From Nepenthes gracilis (taxonomy: Eukaryota; Streptophyta; Magnoliopsida; Caryophyllales; Nepenthaceae), in NCBI GenBank assembly GCA_033239525.1, contig BSYO01000005.1, positions 2,328,001 through 2,392,000 on the forward strand: a stretch of 64,000 nt of DNA, in the 5' to 3' direction. The translations under genes were made by a program, and so were the position numbers. Of the stretch, positions 1-12,732 are shown piece by piece. The first letter of the stretch is position 1, and every line of letters begins with the position of its first letter. Below the pieces are notes generated by a model. That model did no database searches. It saw only the letters and a program-made list of their open reading frames with translations, and had not been told where the DNA came from.

Positions 1-3000
1 AGCTTTCACCTCTGATGGTTTTGTGACATCAAAATCAGGCTTGAGCTCATAAGTCTCAGCAGCATTTGCTGGTCTTGGAAGACCGGATTGGGGACCTTGA
101 AAATTTTTAACAGTCTCAGTCTTAGAGCGAGAACAAGAGAAAAAGGCAAAGAATCATCCATGTTTAACAAGAATTACCCATGCAAGACCTGAAATCTGTC
201 AAAATCCAACACAACACAAGACAGACCTAATGTTTCTTTGTCATGAAGTGCACAAACCTGATGTGATTTCCATGTTGGTTCTTCCACGGTTACTTTCTGA
301 TCCAATAAGAGGCGATGAATTGGAATTCATTAACCGTTCAGGAACTTTATCACTGGTGCCAACATCATTCTTAATATTGTCTGGCTGAGTATTGGACAAT
401 GAATCATCTCTACGGATCCGCTGAGCATCACTTAAACCAACCTCTCTAGCTGTCATATCACCATTTGCCATGTTCCGCCTGCAAGACTTTGCAGCATCCA
501 ATAATATCTTTTCATCTCCATTGCTCACAAGTTTTAGCTGCTTAGAGTTCCCCAAATTCATATCAGCACCAGGACTTCCATCACTCTCCCCTACACTGGA
601 GGTACCGTTTCTTACAGTACGATGGCGAGGAGCCTTGACAACATCGTCAGCACCATCAGCCCCATGAAGATGAGAAAGAAAGCCCAGCATTGGCTCCAAA
701 AAGGTAGTCCAAAGACGCATGACTTTGCCCAATTGCTCTTTGGTTGCGCAAACCTCTTCACATGAATATTTTATAAGTTTGTACAAGTCCTCATTGATGT
801 CAGTATCAGAATACTCAAATTCCATATGAGGAACCAGCGGCCTTTTATTTCCAGCAGCAATAGCCAGAAGAACGTCATCCTCTTTCTGCATATTCTCTTT
901 AATCTCCTTGATCTCAGCCACTAAGGCTATCACCATTAACAAGAAAAGCAGCCATGAGAAAAAGAAAAAGGATATGACTTATAATAATGATGAACTATTC
1001 CAATTTTCATAAACCAAACCAAACCAAACTAAGCCTTTTTCCCCGTGGGGTCTACGATATGGATTCTTCACATTCATTTTCAAGTTATAATAATTGAACC
1101 TCACTTCATCCTGTAATCAACTAGATATTTCCAGGCAGCAAGGAAGAAAATAGAAGGTCTATGTTTCACATTAGAAAGAAACATGACTAGTGACAGAACT
1201 TGGGAAAGAAACTCAAAAAATGAAAGATAAACGTGTCAAACGAATAGCAACTATGCCATATCCAGGGGGAAAAAAAAAGCAAGGTCCTAAATATCTTATC
1301 CATCTGAGTTTCACCATACATAGAGAATGTTTATCCTCTTATCATTATTCAAAGGCATCAGAAGGCTACAAGGGAGATTTCCATTGTGCTCTGATAGGAT
1401 TAGTTTCCAACTGTTTCTCACATTTTGAAAAAAAACGGGCAGAAATAGTGAACCACAACAGAATGAGGTGAAGTATTCTCTAAACTAAAAGACATTATAA
1501 CTTGTCAATCGCTAAAAGCACAAGATATTTGTGCTTGGGAGTTTGTGAATATCCTTTTCTTCAAATGAAAAAAAAAAAATCGCAGACTACATGTAGAAAA
1601 CTTGTAATTTTCCCAAAAAACTCATGAATCAGTTGTCCTCAATGAAACAAGCATCTAGGAAATTATCCACCCCACAGAAGCATAGAATGAATCAAGTGAA
1701 GCCCTCGACTGCATCAAGGAACATGATGATGAGATTGACACTTCTATGACATCAAGGGATGACTTACATTTTGTGCCCAAAGTCTTTGAATCTTGCTGCT
1801 TGAAGTAAAAGCTGCGATGATCAAGAGACTTGTAGTGGTTCTTGGCATATATTTCAGCCCATACCTTGTTAAAATCTGAACGACATTTGGTCCACTCTTC
1901 TTGCTTCTGCTTAAGGCGAGTTAAGATGACAGGCAGTGCTAGAGCTGGATTTTTACGCAGTATATCCACTACATCCAACCCATGATCTCCATAAAGACGC
2001 TCAATGCACCGTAAATTAAGAGCTGTGAGAAGATAACAAAGAGTCATTATTTGAAACAAAGGCAATAGAAATCCTGTAGCAGTGGCTGATATCACTTCAC
2101 TGGAATTAGAAAAATCATTAACTTAGAAAGAAATAGGGAAAATTGCACACCAGTAAAGTGGTCTTCAATACGAATTGAACTGTCAGCATTGATGATGTTG
2201 TTATTAATGTTGTTCAATAGATCTTCTGCCCGTTTGGCAGTTGAGCTCACAGATTCTAATAACATGTCCAACTCAAATCTGTAACCATTAAAAACCAATT
2301 TCATCATGTTTTGGTTCCACATGGGCTAATCCACAGCAATGCAAGAGCTACGGAAACCTCCAAACAAGACATAAGAGAAATAAGACAACAATGACAACAA
2401 CAAAAAAAGGCTCAAGTTGAGTCCCAAGACACGTGAAGGTTATATGAATCCTCTCCTATCATTAAGCTTCGCTCCCAAACTTTTTCTCTTTTTGGGTAGT
2501 TTCCATCCCAAATATGAAACATAAAAAAAGAAAATATAACAAGAAAGCTTTTCATTACTTCTATGCATACTGTTAGATCAATAGAAATGTGCTTTTGGTT
2601 TCCGTTTTATGCACTGCTCTATTATATAATTACATGACAAAAGAAAAGGATAAAAACAATGAGTCAACACCACATTTATAAAGAGCTTTCCGCAGAAAAA
2701 CAATGCATGATACATGTCACTCCCTGAATGCGCAAAAGGCTTAAGCTGAATGATCACTAAATGGAGGCTGATCAAGGGGAGCAAAGATCAAATTCATTTC
2801 CAATTAAAACAATATATAATTTTCAATACTAGAAACTTGACCTCCTACCTATCATCTTCACATCTAAAGAGGCTTTCCTCATACTGGTTTCGGCGCATAT
2901 GTTTAAAGGAGTAATCCTCACTTCCAGAGGTTACAGATACCCAATAATCATTCAATACTTGAGCACCAATTTCTGATCTCTGGCTTGCATTAGGTATTGG

Positions 3001-6000
3001 ATACTGCATAATTCCAAGCACAAAAAATGTGTTAGGCAAAAGAATAAAAAGTACAACAAGAAATAAGAAAAAGTTTCAAGGAAAAAGAGTCATACATCCT
3101 CGGGCAAAAGTCGATAGCTTGGTGTGCAGCGTTGACAGTTAGAAAGATCAAGTTCTTGAATTGATTCAGCCATATACCTCTCCTTGTTTCTGTCTTTCTC
3201 TTTAGTTGCTTCAATGTCATTTTTTGGATCTTTTTCTTTGTCATCCATCTTCCCGGTTCCGGGCAAATGTCCGTCATTCCACAAAGATTCTGTGATCAAT
3301 AAAGCCAACTATCATTTTCCATAAATTGCTTCAGACAACTAGAAAAACCAAGAACACTATGCCAGAAATTGAGAATGATGAAATAGATCCTATTGGGGCG
3401 TAAAAAAGCTGATGATAAACATCTCTGTTACAAAGCAAACCAGAAGGGAGTCTACAATTCCGCATACTTTTACTCATGACACCAGCAAGGAATCCATCTA
3501 CAAAAAGAAAGTTGATTAAGCCAAACATATCAGACATAGTCTTAAATGCTTTTCTAATCAAACAGATTCAAAATAATTACCAATATTCTCACAACGCTCC
3601 AAGAATTCATTGAAGCCTTCCATTAGATCTGGATACTTTCCCAACAGATCAGCAACCTGGAATGAATAGAGATTGAAATAAATACATCTATCCAACAGCA
3701 AGATCATTTTGAATTCCACCACAAAGCCATCTAAAGATATTCTTCAAGTCTTCATATTTTCCATTTTAATTCATATTTATAGGCATGTTTTCTTCACAGA
3801 AGTAGCAGCTCAGAATGGCAAATGAGAGTATAAAACTAGAAAGAGAATAAATTAGTTACCGTGCTTTATTTACCTTGTTTTCTTTTTATTTTTCTTTTTC
3901 AAATAAGTCACCATTAATTAAATTACATGGTAGGCCTTGGTGCAATAGTATGATTACTCCATTATAACCTAGGGAACAGGATCAAAACATAAAAACCACC
4001 TCTGCAATGTAGGTTTAAAGCTAAGTACATCTAACCCTCCACATACCCTACAATGTGGTAGCCACAACAAGAGATGGCTGCTCTTTGTACCTTTGGTTTA
4101 ATATTGACTGGATGACTGAAGGGTGCAAACACTAAGATATAAATGGCAATATTAGCATTAATCCACCACTAAAGCAACTCAGATAAGAGAGTTTACGATC
4201 GATTTGATACAATCCCCAATAAAATAGATGAACAACAATATATGCTGAAAAATAGGTCGAATTAAACAGGGTTAGACACTAAAATCAAATAGCTCATGTA
4301 TCCATCCTTTTACAAAGCTTTGAACAGTATCACTGACCATGCATTCCCTGTTTCTAGAACAATCATATCCATATTCAAGTAGTATGCAAAACAAATTTAG
4401 TTACCATAGTAGATGAAACTTCAAAATGGGTAGCTTGGTGTACGATGCTAGGAGGCAGCTGCGCCATTTCTTGCCAGGTTCATACTTTAGGCTTATCAAT
4501 TTCAGGTTTACGTTGAAATATGTCATGCATTGATAAAAATGCATAACAATTTAGTTATCTTGAAATCAGGCAAATTCCATTTTCGGTTACATCATGTCGA
4601 GTCACTCATCACTTAGGTTTGGTTTCTCTCAGTAAATAAAAGGCAAGTTTGAGTTGTGTTGTAGTGTCATATAAGGTGTTGCCAGCCCTGCAAGAGGATC
4701 TAGCATTAAGGGGTCCAACAGGGTAGATCTATGCAGACGCATCCTTGCATTGCAAGGATGATGTTCGCATAATGTAAATCCATGGCAGCCAAGTCACAGT
4801 GAGGGAGAGACAACTTCATATGCTCAAAATATCAATCATTTAACTTCCAAAATCTAACACCACATAAACTTGCAATTATTGGAGCATACAGATGAATCAT
4901 AATTGTGGCCAGTAGAACAAGTCTCAATCTAATGTGCTTTTCAAGACATTTCCATTAAGATAGACTGGAAACTTGCCATGAAAATATACTTACAAAAAGA
5001 AGGGACTATTACAAGGTCACTACCATAGTGGGTGTAGGCCGTACCAGACGTTGCAATTCACTTCTGGTGATTATTTCCGTGCTATATATGTGAAGACACT
5101 TCAAGAATGCCTGATAATCATCTGAACTACTCAATTTCTCCTTGACTTTCTCACAGAAAATGAATTCTTGGTTGTACATGCCTGATATCATATTAAGTAA
5201 AAAAAAAAGTCAAGAAATAGATTGCCATAGTTAACAGGGTACTTGAGCATTCAAGTACCCCAGGATCAGATGTACAAAAAATTTCATACTTCACATTTAG
5301 GTTAGGTCCATAAGTCTTAATAGAATAGTAAGGTATGACTTAATGGTTTACGAGCTTTAACCACAAAAACATTCTCAACAATGCAGATGTAAATTATGTA
5401 CATCAAATCCTCCCCAAAAACCATGAGTAGATGTACTAAGGTTTCAGATAATTGGAATTTTCATCAACAAAAAGCAAACAAACATAAATCACAATATTCT
5501 TTTTATCAAAGGAAAAGGAAGTTCTAGTTTCCACAATTTACAAAACATGTAATAGTAAAAGCCCACTTGTCCCAAAGCCTGAGACCTGGTCAATCACATA
5601 TCAAAAGCCAAATAGCCACATTTTTGGTTCAGAACATCCTACAGCATTCTATTAGCATGACATCTAAAGAATCGCATTTTAACTCACATAGTTCAATCTA
5701 AATCCTTTGCATATACTGAGGTTCATTGCAGAGTCTACAAGAATCCAATATCAAGAACTGATTTTGTGGAAAAAGTACAAGCAAGATATTTACATAAATA
5801 CCAACATTAAATTAATAATAGGTGTACAAAAATTAGCCAGATTACTTGACACCCTTTCCCTTCCAGAAAAGAACAAAAAATTGCAGATAGGTAAAAAATA
5901 CAGTATGCACAGAGGACTCCGAATATCCTCTTTATCGATTAATACAGTTTGGTCCTCCTCTCCCTTTTATATCTCTTCCTTTCCTCTCTCTTTCTTTTCC

Positions 6001-9000
6001 TTTATTGGAGATAACTCCGAGAGCAACAAAGAATTTGATATTAGCACAGTGCAAAAAATCATCGTGTGAAAAGAATGATTAGATATGCTTCAATAAATTT
6101 GCCATATATTGATAATTACTTGTATCTAATTCTAATGAATTAGATATTATGCCCTTTTCAAAGGCTGCCTAGCCCTTAATTTTCCCAAAATGTAAAAAAA
6201 TCATGTCATGGAAAGTAACAATTATGAATCTTCAATGGAAATTCCACAAATTCAATAAGCATTATTGTGTGAGACATTATCAGATGTCCAGGGATTTGCT
6301 GACTCAAGAAGTCCCAAAACATTATATAAATGAGCAAATATCTACTTATGACTGTCTCAACTTAGTCATCTGAGCCCTCTCTCATCTACCTCTCATATAT
6401 TAGTACTACACTGAGTAGATAAGAGGTACAGCCAAAGAATACAATATAATTAGCCTTAAGTGTATTCCTAATGCAACACAGTCTCTTCCTGAGAACTAAC
6501 AATTGGTTGATGCAGTTGAATCAAACACACTGATGGATGATTGAAGACCAGAACATCCATCAATTAATAAGAGTGCCAATTCATGAGTTCGTTCCAGTCC
6601 CTCCACTAAAATACTTCGTTGTGAGATTACCTAGTCCAGTGACTTTAAGCGGACCAAATCAGCAAAGGGATTTCCATTTTGAGAACAAAAAATTCTGTTG
6701 GCATGTCCGAGCTAAGGACAGTTGAGCCGGGAAATGATGGTAGCCCAGCTTAATTGGTAAAAGACCCCTTAGAGCTAGCTTTTGTCCCAAGAAAGAAGGA
6801 CATAATCTGAGCTGATTATAAAGTTCTCATTAAAACAACGAGGTTTCCATATATATGATATAGTTGTTTGTTTAGACATACACAAAATAAGCTTTGTTGA
6901 TATGTAAAGCTTATTAACTAGTGGAATATATTAATACCAGCATTCACAGATTATTATTGTTCAATAGAACAAAAGTATTGGCATTTAGAATGGACAATCA
7001 ACCAATCTATAGCATAGAAGCTTCCATTGATATCACATAAATTAATAGCACTAAGTAATCCAAGAGCCTCTAATAATTATTGATTAAGTGACTCCAAGAT
7101 AAATGTTGAACGCAATTGAGGTGATTTGATCATGTAAAGCAAAGATCAAATAGCGTAACTGTAAGGAGCTGTGACAGGATGGAAGAGACTCATTACAAAA
7201 AATGTAAAGGTGAACAATGAAAAGTTTAAAGGAAACCATCAAGCATTATCGTGCATATTTAGAACTAGCATGTGAAATGGCACACGACAGAGCTAAATGG
7301 AGAAGAAAAATCCATGTAACCAGTCCCACTTATTGGGAAATGGATTTGTTTGGTTTATTTGGTTATACAACATTATATTTTCTACCACAGGAGATATAGA
7401 AAAGAGCATTACAGATGGGACTTGCTATACAGAAAACAAATCATTGCGCTATTGGAAAAAATCACCACATAAAATCAATAGGTCTACAGTGTATCTTATA
7501 ATATTGTGAAAAATTTAAGCGATAAAATTTACCATATCAACAACAAATTAATGATAGAAAGTCAGTAAATGTGCTGGGATTTTCAATAGGAACCAGGTCA
7601 CTATAACTCCACTCCAGGAATTGTAAATCTTCTGGAACTGTGATATCTGAGCCATCTTGTATCAGTGGATCAATACAGCATATGAATTCTAAACAGGAGC
7701 AACCCATTTATAGTACAAATAAAAATAGCTTACAACTCACCTTCCGAAAAAAACAAATTACTAAAAAGAGAGTGCCATAAGTCGCATTAGCTATGATAAC
7801 AACAAAAGGCACCCCAAGGAAAAGACTTGTCGTGTAACTGAATGTTCTTAGGAATAAAGGATAAGATACCCAGACATGAGGACCAGAACCAACTACAATT
7901 TACTGCTAAAGTTAGCAGCGGATTTTCCAAGACCTAGAGTAGCTAACATCTGGTGTTTAACCAGGTTAGCCTATATATCAACTATAACCAGACAGAACGA
8001 TAAAACCTGTGAAATAAATATAAAGTGATTGTCATCATGAAAACATCTCATGAGCAAGGCTATACAGACCACATATGCAAAGTGAATTCAAAAGGCTTAT
8101 GAATGTATATGTAACAACACCAATACCGACTCACTTTTCAAGGCATTTTTATCATCACAAGAGGCCAAAGGGCCAAATCCTTCCTTCCGGGAAGGCTTCC
8201 TTTTATCAGAAAGGCGTGGAACAGTGAAGTCCCTGTTAGTATCATGCCCAGGATCTCTGTCATCCTGATCACGATTCCTCCTATCGCGATTGTCCTTTTC
8301 ACGCTTCCTTTGATCCTTGTGGACTTTCATCTGTACTTTATCGTCATCGAGATCAGGACGCTCAACACTGACATCACGATCAGCATGGGAAGTACTAACC
8401 TTATCCCGCCGCCATCGTTGCTAAAGCATAAGAGGTTCATTTGCACAAACAAAAAAAAAAAAAAGAAAAAATCAGCAAATATAGGGAGCAAACATTATGG
8501 AAGAAAAAGGAAGTTGATAAAGAAAAGCATAATACATTGTCCATAGGCATTTGCCGTGAAGTGGGTATTGCAGAACTTCTCTCATCGTAACGATGAAAAT
8601 TAATTCGGCCATGTTGAGCATTTTGTCCAGGCACTGATGATGAATTATCAGGTAAAAATCTTGTGAACTCATCAAGCAAATCTAGATGGTCTTCAAAAAG
8701 TTGAGAAACCTGTTGATACATAAGAATATGTCCAACGACCATATAAGCGACGTGGAAATATAATACGTACGCAAACACATAATCAGCATGGCAAAATGCT
8801 GATGGTACAGAGTCAATTACCTCATCATAGACTTCCCCAATGTTCTTATGCTCCTTACGGTACATGTTTAAGATGTCGAGAAAAGATTTATATACATGAT
8901 CATCACTTTGGAAACGCTTCTGTACAAACATAACCAAACAATTTAGAGCTATAAAACCAAAATATAACATTGCAACAGTGAATAGAACTGTCACCTTAAT

Positions 9001-10196
9001 CTTGTTCACAAAATTGATGGCTTCTTCAAACTCTACTGCTTTCTTTGGTGGTGCCTCATCCTCGTCTAAGGTGATTCCATACCCCTTCGGCAAGAAAGTG
9101 TTGAAGCCATATATTAGATTGTTGTGCCCTTTGAACAACTCCTTGACCCTTGCTATGACACCCTCTGTGTCAATTCTGCAAAACAACAACAAATGAACAA
9201 TGACACAAGGAGAAAGCAGAAAGCTTCAATTAGTTTCACGGTTGGCAGCAGTCTCATGGTTGGCAATGGATAAACCTGTAACAGAACCAAAAACCCTACC
9301 TTTGGGCTTTGAAATCTTTCATGACCTCCAGGAACTGATCATACTTCTCCCGTTGGTCCTGAAACATCTCCTTCACTTCTTTGAGGTACTGTAGGGCATC
9401 ATCAGTTGTTAACTTTTGTCCTACTCCACCTCCTCCTCCTCCTCCAACATTCTGGGGTGCCGCATAGCTTCACATGTAACAAATTCAAAATTCTAATCAC
9501 ATCCATTACCCTAATGCATGCCCATGACCCAATTTCATTAAGTACTAAATTACCCCTTTAAAATCTACAGCTCAAAGCAAACATACAAGCTATCTACTTC
9601 AGTTCATTCTCTTTTACTCAAGGTTGTTGATTAATTTATAGACAGGATCTCAGAATTCAAACTTCGAGGACCCTAAGACCCAATAAAGATTGAGAGCAAC
9701 CACTCTTGCCCTATCCAACCAATTAGCCCGTTCAAGGTTATTATATGATTTTCTGACTACTAGAACAACATAAAACGTCAACTCCAAGATAATCGTTGTC
9801 CTATGTGACGCTAAGAGTCATGGAAAATAAACCCAGCGCTAATTTATTCAGGCTTTCTAAACTTTCCGATATAAATCTTCAAGCATCAAGCAATCAAAGT
9901 AAATGATCAAGGCACCTATTAAATTCCACAAATTCACGATCAGGATGCCAGCATGGCCAAACACTCAAACGAAAACAGCAAATTAAAAAATGTTGGCTTC
10001 ATCCACAGTTTGATCAACTTCTAAGAAAGTTCAATTCGAATCTCTCTTGGAAAACAAAAATCAACAGAAAGAACCCAATATAAAAATCCATCAACTCTCA
10101 AGGGAGAGGGAAAGAGACTCACGATTCTACACGGGAAGCAGCAAACGACCGTTTGAATTGCGAACCAGCATAATTATCGTCCCGCAATCTCTTCAT
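1..10196 (-). CDS. SNL: SIN3-like paired amphipathic helix co-repressor, 5' part (3' end outside window)
   Basis: Scaffold of the SIN3-histone deacetylase co-repressor complex in the nucleus. Coding exons in transcript order: 10196-10123, 9467-9300, 9175-8995, 8919-8821, 8709-8536, 8420-8135, 5181-5045, 3656-3581, 3497-3468, 3289-3096, 3003-2849, 2278-2151, 2022-1768, 926-258 and 95-1. All phases agree and give 907 codons to the window edge. The start [16 protein letters not shown] is typical of plant SIN3-like proteins and follows a 5'UTR intron. PAH1 is about residues 44-112 ([17 protein letters not shown]), PAH2 about 125-200 ([14 protein letters not shown], split by an intron) and PAH3 about 329-405 ([19 protein letters not shown]). 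The HDAC-interaction domain is about 455-550 ([36 protein letters not shown]). A charged K/R/D stretch lies near 245-300. About a third of the usual length, the C-terminal part, is missing off the left edge. The last acceptor (near 96) is the least certain junction. Confidence 0.93.
3657..5044 (-). other. Intron of the SIN3-like gene (1.4 kb)
   Basis: Non-coding between the two halves of PAH3: the exon ending at 5045 (QRL) and the one starting at 3656 ([10 protein letters not shown]). No convincing exon, RNA gene or bounded mobile element is visible. Confidence 0.7.
5182..8134 (-). other. Largest intron of the SIN3-like gene (2.95 kb)
   Basis: The donor after A-L-K (A/GTGAGT) and the acceptor before S-M-Y-N-Q (ATATCAG/GC) share phase 1, so the whole interval is one intron. 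Short open frames inside have no recognisable domain. A stretch near 6741-6770 faintly resembles a tRNA A box but lacks a matching B box. Confidence 0.75.
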
Positions 10197-10560
10197 TCCT
10201 GCAATCAAATGTGACAAAATACATTTTACTTCTGCGAGGCAAACAAGAACATCAAAATACATGTATATGAACTCAATTTCAAAGCAAATCAAAAGCACAA
10301 CCACACCTATAAGTTTCCAGGAATTTCACGAATCGGATTTCTTTCGAACGTATCCAAAGACAATTGATTCGGGACCCAAAAGAGCGTTGTTCGTTCACAA
10401 CATGAGCAGATTACGTTTTAGATCCACTGGAGAAAATCAAATCAACATTGCAAAACACTCTGATCAAGAACAAAGGCAAACAATTTGCTGAACCATTTTT
10501 TCCCTCTCGTCTGTTGTTCTTTCTCTTTAGCGTTGGGAAAATACTAATGGCAAACAAATG
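10197..10560 (-). promoter_or_regulatory. 5'UTR with intron, SIN3-like gene
   Basis: Two untranslated bases precede the ATG in the exon starting at 10198, behind a clear TTGCAG acceptor. A matching donor (TATAG/GTGTGG) sits at 10307/10306, so a roughly 100-bp 5'UTR intron spans 10199-10306. The upstream leader exon is about 10307-10560. A palindromic TATTTAAATA at 10584-10593 is a possible TATA box. The transcription start is inferred, not seen. Confidence 0.5.
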
Positions 10561-10599
10561 AAGATCGAATAGAAATAGGTGAGTATTTAAATAGCGAAG

Positions 10600-12732
10600 A
10601 AGCAAAATTATCAATATTGACTTATTATTATAAATAATATTTATTATTCCCTTATATGTTTTTATTCATTTGATATATATTCTCAATTTTTTATTTAATT
10701 TTTATTCCAAATATCAATAAAATTTTATACTCTTTAGCATACTATTACGGTTTTTTTAATACATAAATTTTTATACTTATTTAATAGTCTAAATTAAATA
10801 TTAAAAAATAAATAATAGAGATTGAATTAATAAATTTAAATTATTATTTAATTTTTTTTATTTTTTTTCAAAAACTAATCCTAATTCTTTCAGAAATATA
10901 AAAGTCTATCAAAAAAATAATCATATTTTCTATTTTTTTCATATCATATTAAACATTCCAATTTTGCCATCAGACTCGTTAAATAATTGCTATATCACAA
11001 TATTTATAATTATTTTAATCAATTATTTGATTATATTAAAATAAAATGAGGTAAAAATATTTATTAGATTCATTTTATATTAAAATATTTTCATATTCTT
11101 AAACCGTAAAAATTTTTATCATATTAATTTAAACAGTTAAAATTATAATATATATCTATCATAATTTTATTATTATTATAATATTAACCATTCAAGTTAT
11201 TAATATAAAATATTTATTACTAAGTAATATAACTCATATTATTGAGAATTAAATTATTTGTAGTATTTTATATTTTCTTATTATTTTTATAAATATCTTT
11301 TGAATGGATTTTTTTATATAATCCAATTATCATTTATTACAATAATCTAATTATCTCTTTTTATCCATCCAAACATCAATAAAATTCCAAATTTTCATAT
11401 TTTGAGAAAATTTAAAAACTCATTTCGCGGTCAGATTGTTAGAACAATTGATTATTTTGCAAATTCTAAAATTTTCTTTCCGTACAAGCCCCCTTTTTTT
11501 TTTTTTTTTTTTGATGAGGGGCTTATATTTTAAAGAACTAAAATGAAAATATACAATTGCTAGGAAAAAAAAATTACCGATATATTAATTAATATTTAAA
11601 TATATTTTAAATAAAATTATTTTTAGAATAATTTAAAATAATATAGCCTTTTATCTATTTTTTTAAAGTAATAATATTTTTCATTATTTAATTTAGCAAA
11701 AATGACCCCTTTATTAAGCAAAAATAACTTTTGATTGTACTTAGTAGGGAGAATAATTTATCCAAATTTCTGAAATTAAATTTTAAAATATTTGAGCATA
11801 ATTATTATTATTATTTTATTTTTGGTATTTGGTAATTTGGTAATTTTATAGTCAGATCGATATCCACCGTATCTAAAGCGGTTAATTTTTTACATCCTTT
11901 GAATTGGTAAAACTATTCAGTTTCAGTGAGACTAATTTTGCGGATTCGATTTTTTTTTTTTTAATTTTGAATTTTTCAAAGATAAATATGCAAAATATTT
12001 ATTTTAGTAATTTTTTACCTTCTAAAATTCTATTGCTGTATTCTTAAATATTATTTTAGTAATAATTTTAGTTTACACGAAAAATTTAAATTAATTATAT
12101 TTTGAGTTATGTGCCAATTTATATTAAAGATAACGATCTTTAAAATTAAAACTCAAATAAAAGGACAATTGCAGAGTTTTTTTTTTTTTAAGGCGAAGCT
12201 AAAATTAGAATGGGGAAAAATAAAAAAGATGTGAATATTGAAAATATTTTAAACTTTTTGGGATATATTCTAAGCTTCTATTAATGCCAGCTATATTTTA
12301 TGTAATTCATTTTGTAAATTATCATATAATGGCTAGAAAATGGGCACTTGTACAAAATTATCTTCTTCTTTTTAAAAATTTTAGGATATTTATTAATAAA
12401 AGATTCAGAATGTAATCAATCTGACCTAATTTAAAAATATATATATGATCAATAAAATATACCTTAAATTTATTCCCCCCAAAAAAAGAAAAAAAGGCTA
12501 AATTTTCTACAATGAAAAATAAAACTTACAGACTTGTTATGATTTCGAGATTATATCATCCTTCCAATGATCTAAATCTATCCTTGAAATTTAAAACACT
12601 AAACTTTAAAAAAAAACAAGTTGAAATATTATCTTAATTCTAATATCTGTATTTAAATAATCCCAAGATAAGAAATAATATTAGCTCTTACTGCTTGTTG
12701 ATTTACAGCTCTATTTATGTATTCGTGCCTCA
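10600..12732. other. AT-rich intergenic spacer
   Basis: Between the 5' end of the SIN3-like gene and the 3' end of RRP7. It is very AT-rich with many A and T homopolymers, including a T run near 11491-11511. No open frame with a recognisable product and no clear terminal repeats were found. The RRP7 3'UTR should occupy the right-hand end. Confidence 0.6.

Noticed and set aside
6741..6775. tRNA-like TAGCCCAGCTTAATTGGTAAAAG
   Set aside because: A-box resemblance only; no B box or cloverleaf at the right distance.
7550..7690. Candidate extra exon of the SIN3-like gene
   Set aside because: The exon ending at 8135 joins in phase to the one starting at 5181, giving the expected PAH3; nothing is missing between them.
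8244..8546. 100-codon plus-strand open frame
   Set aside because: Antisense shadow over SIN3-like exons on the minus strand.
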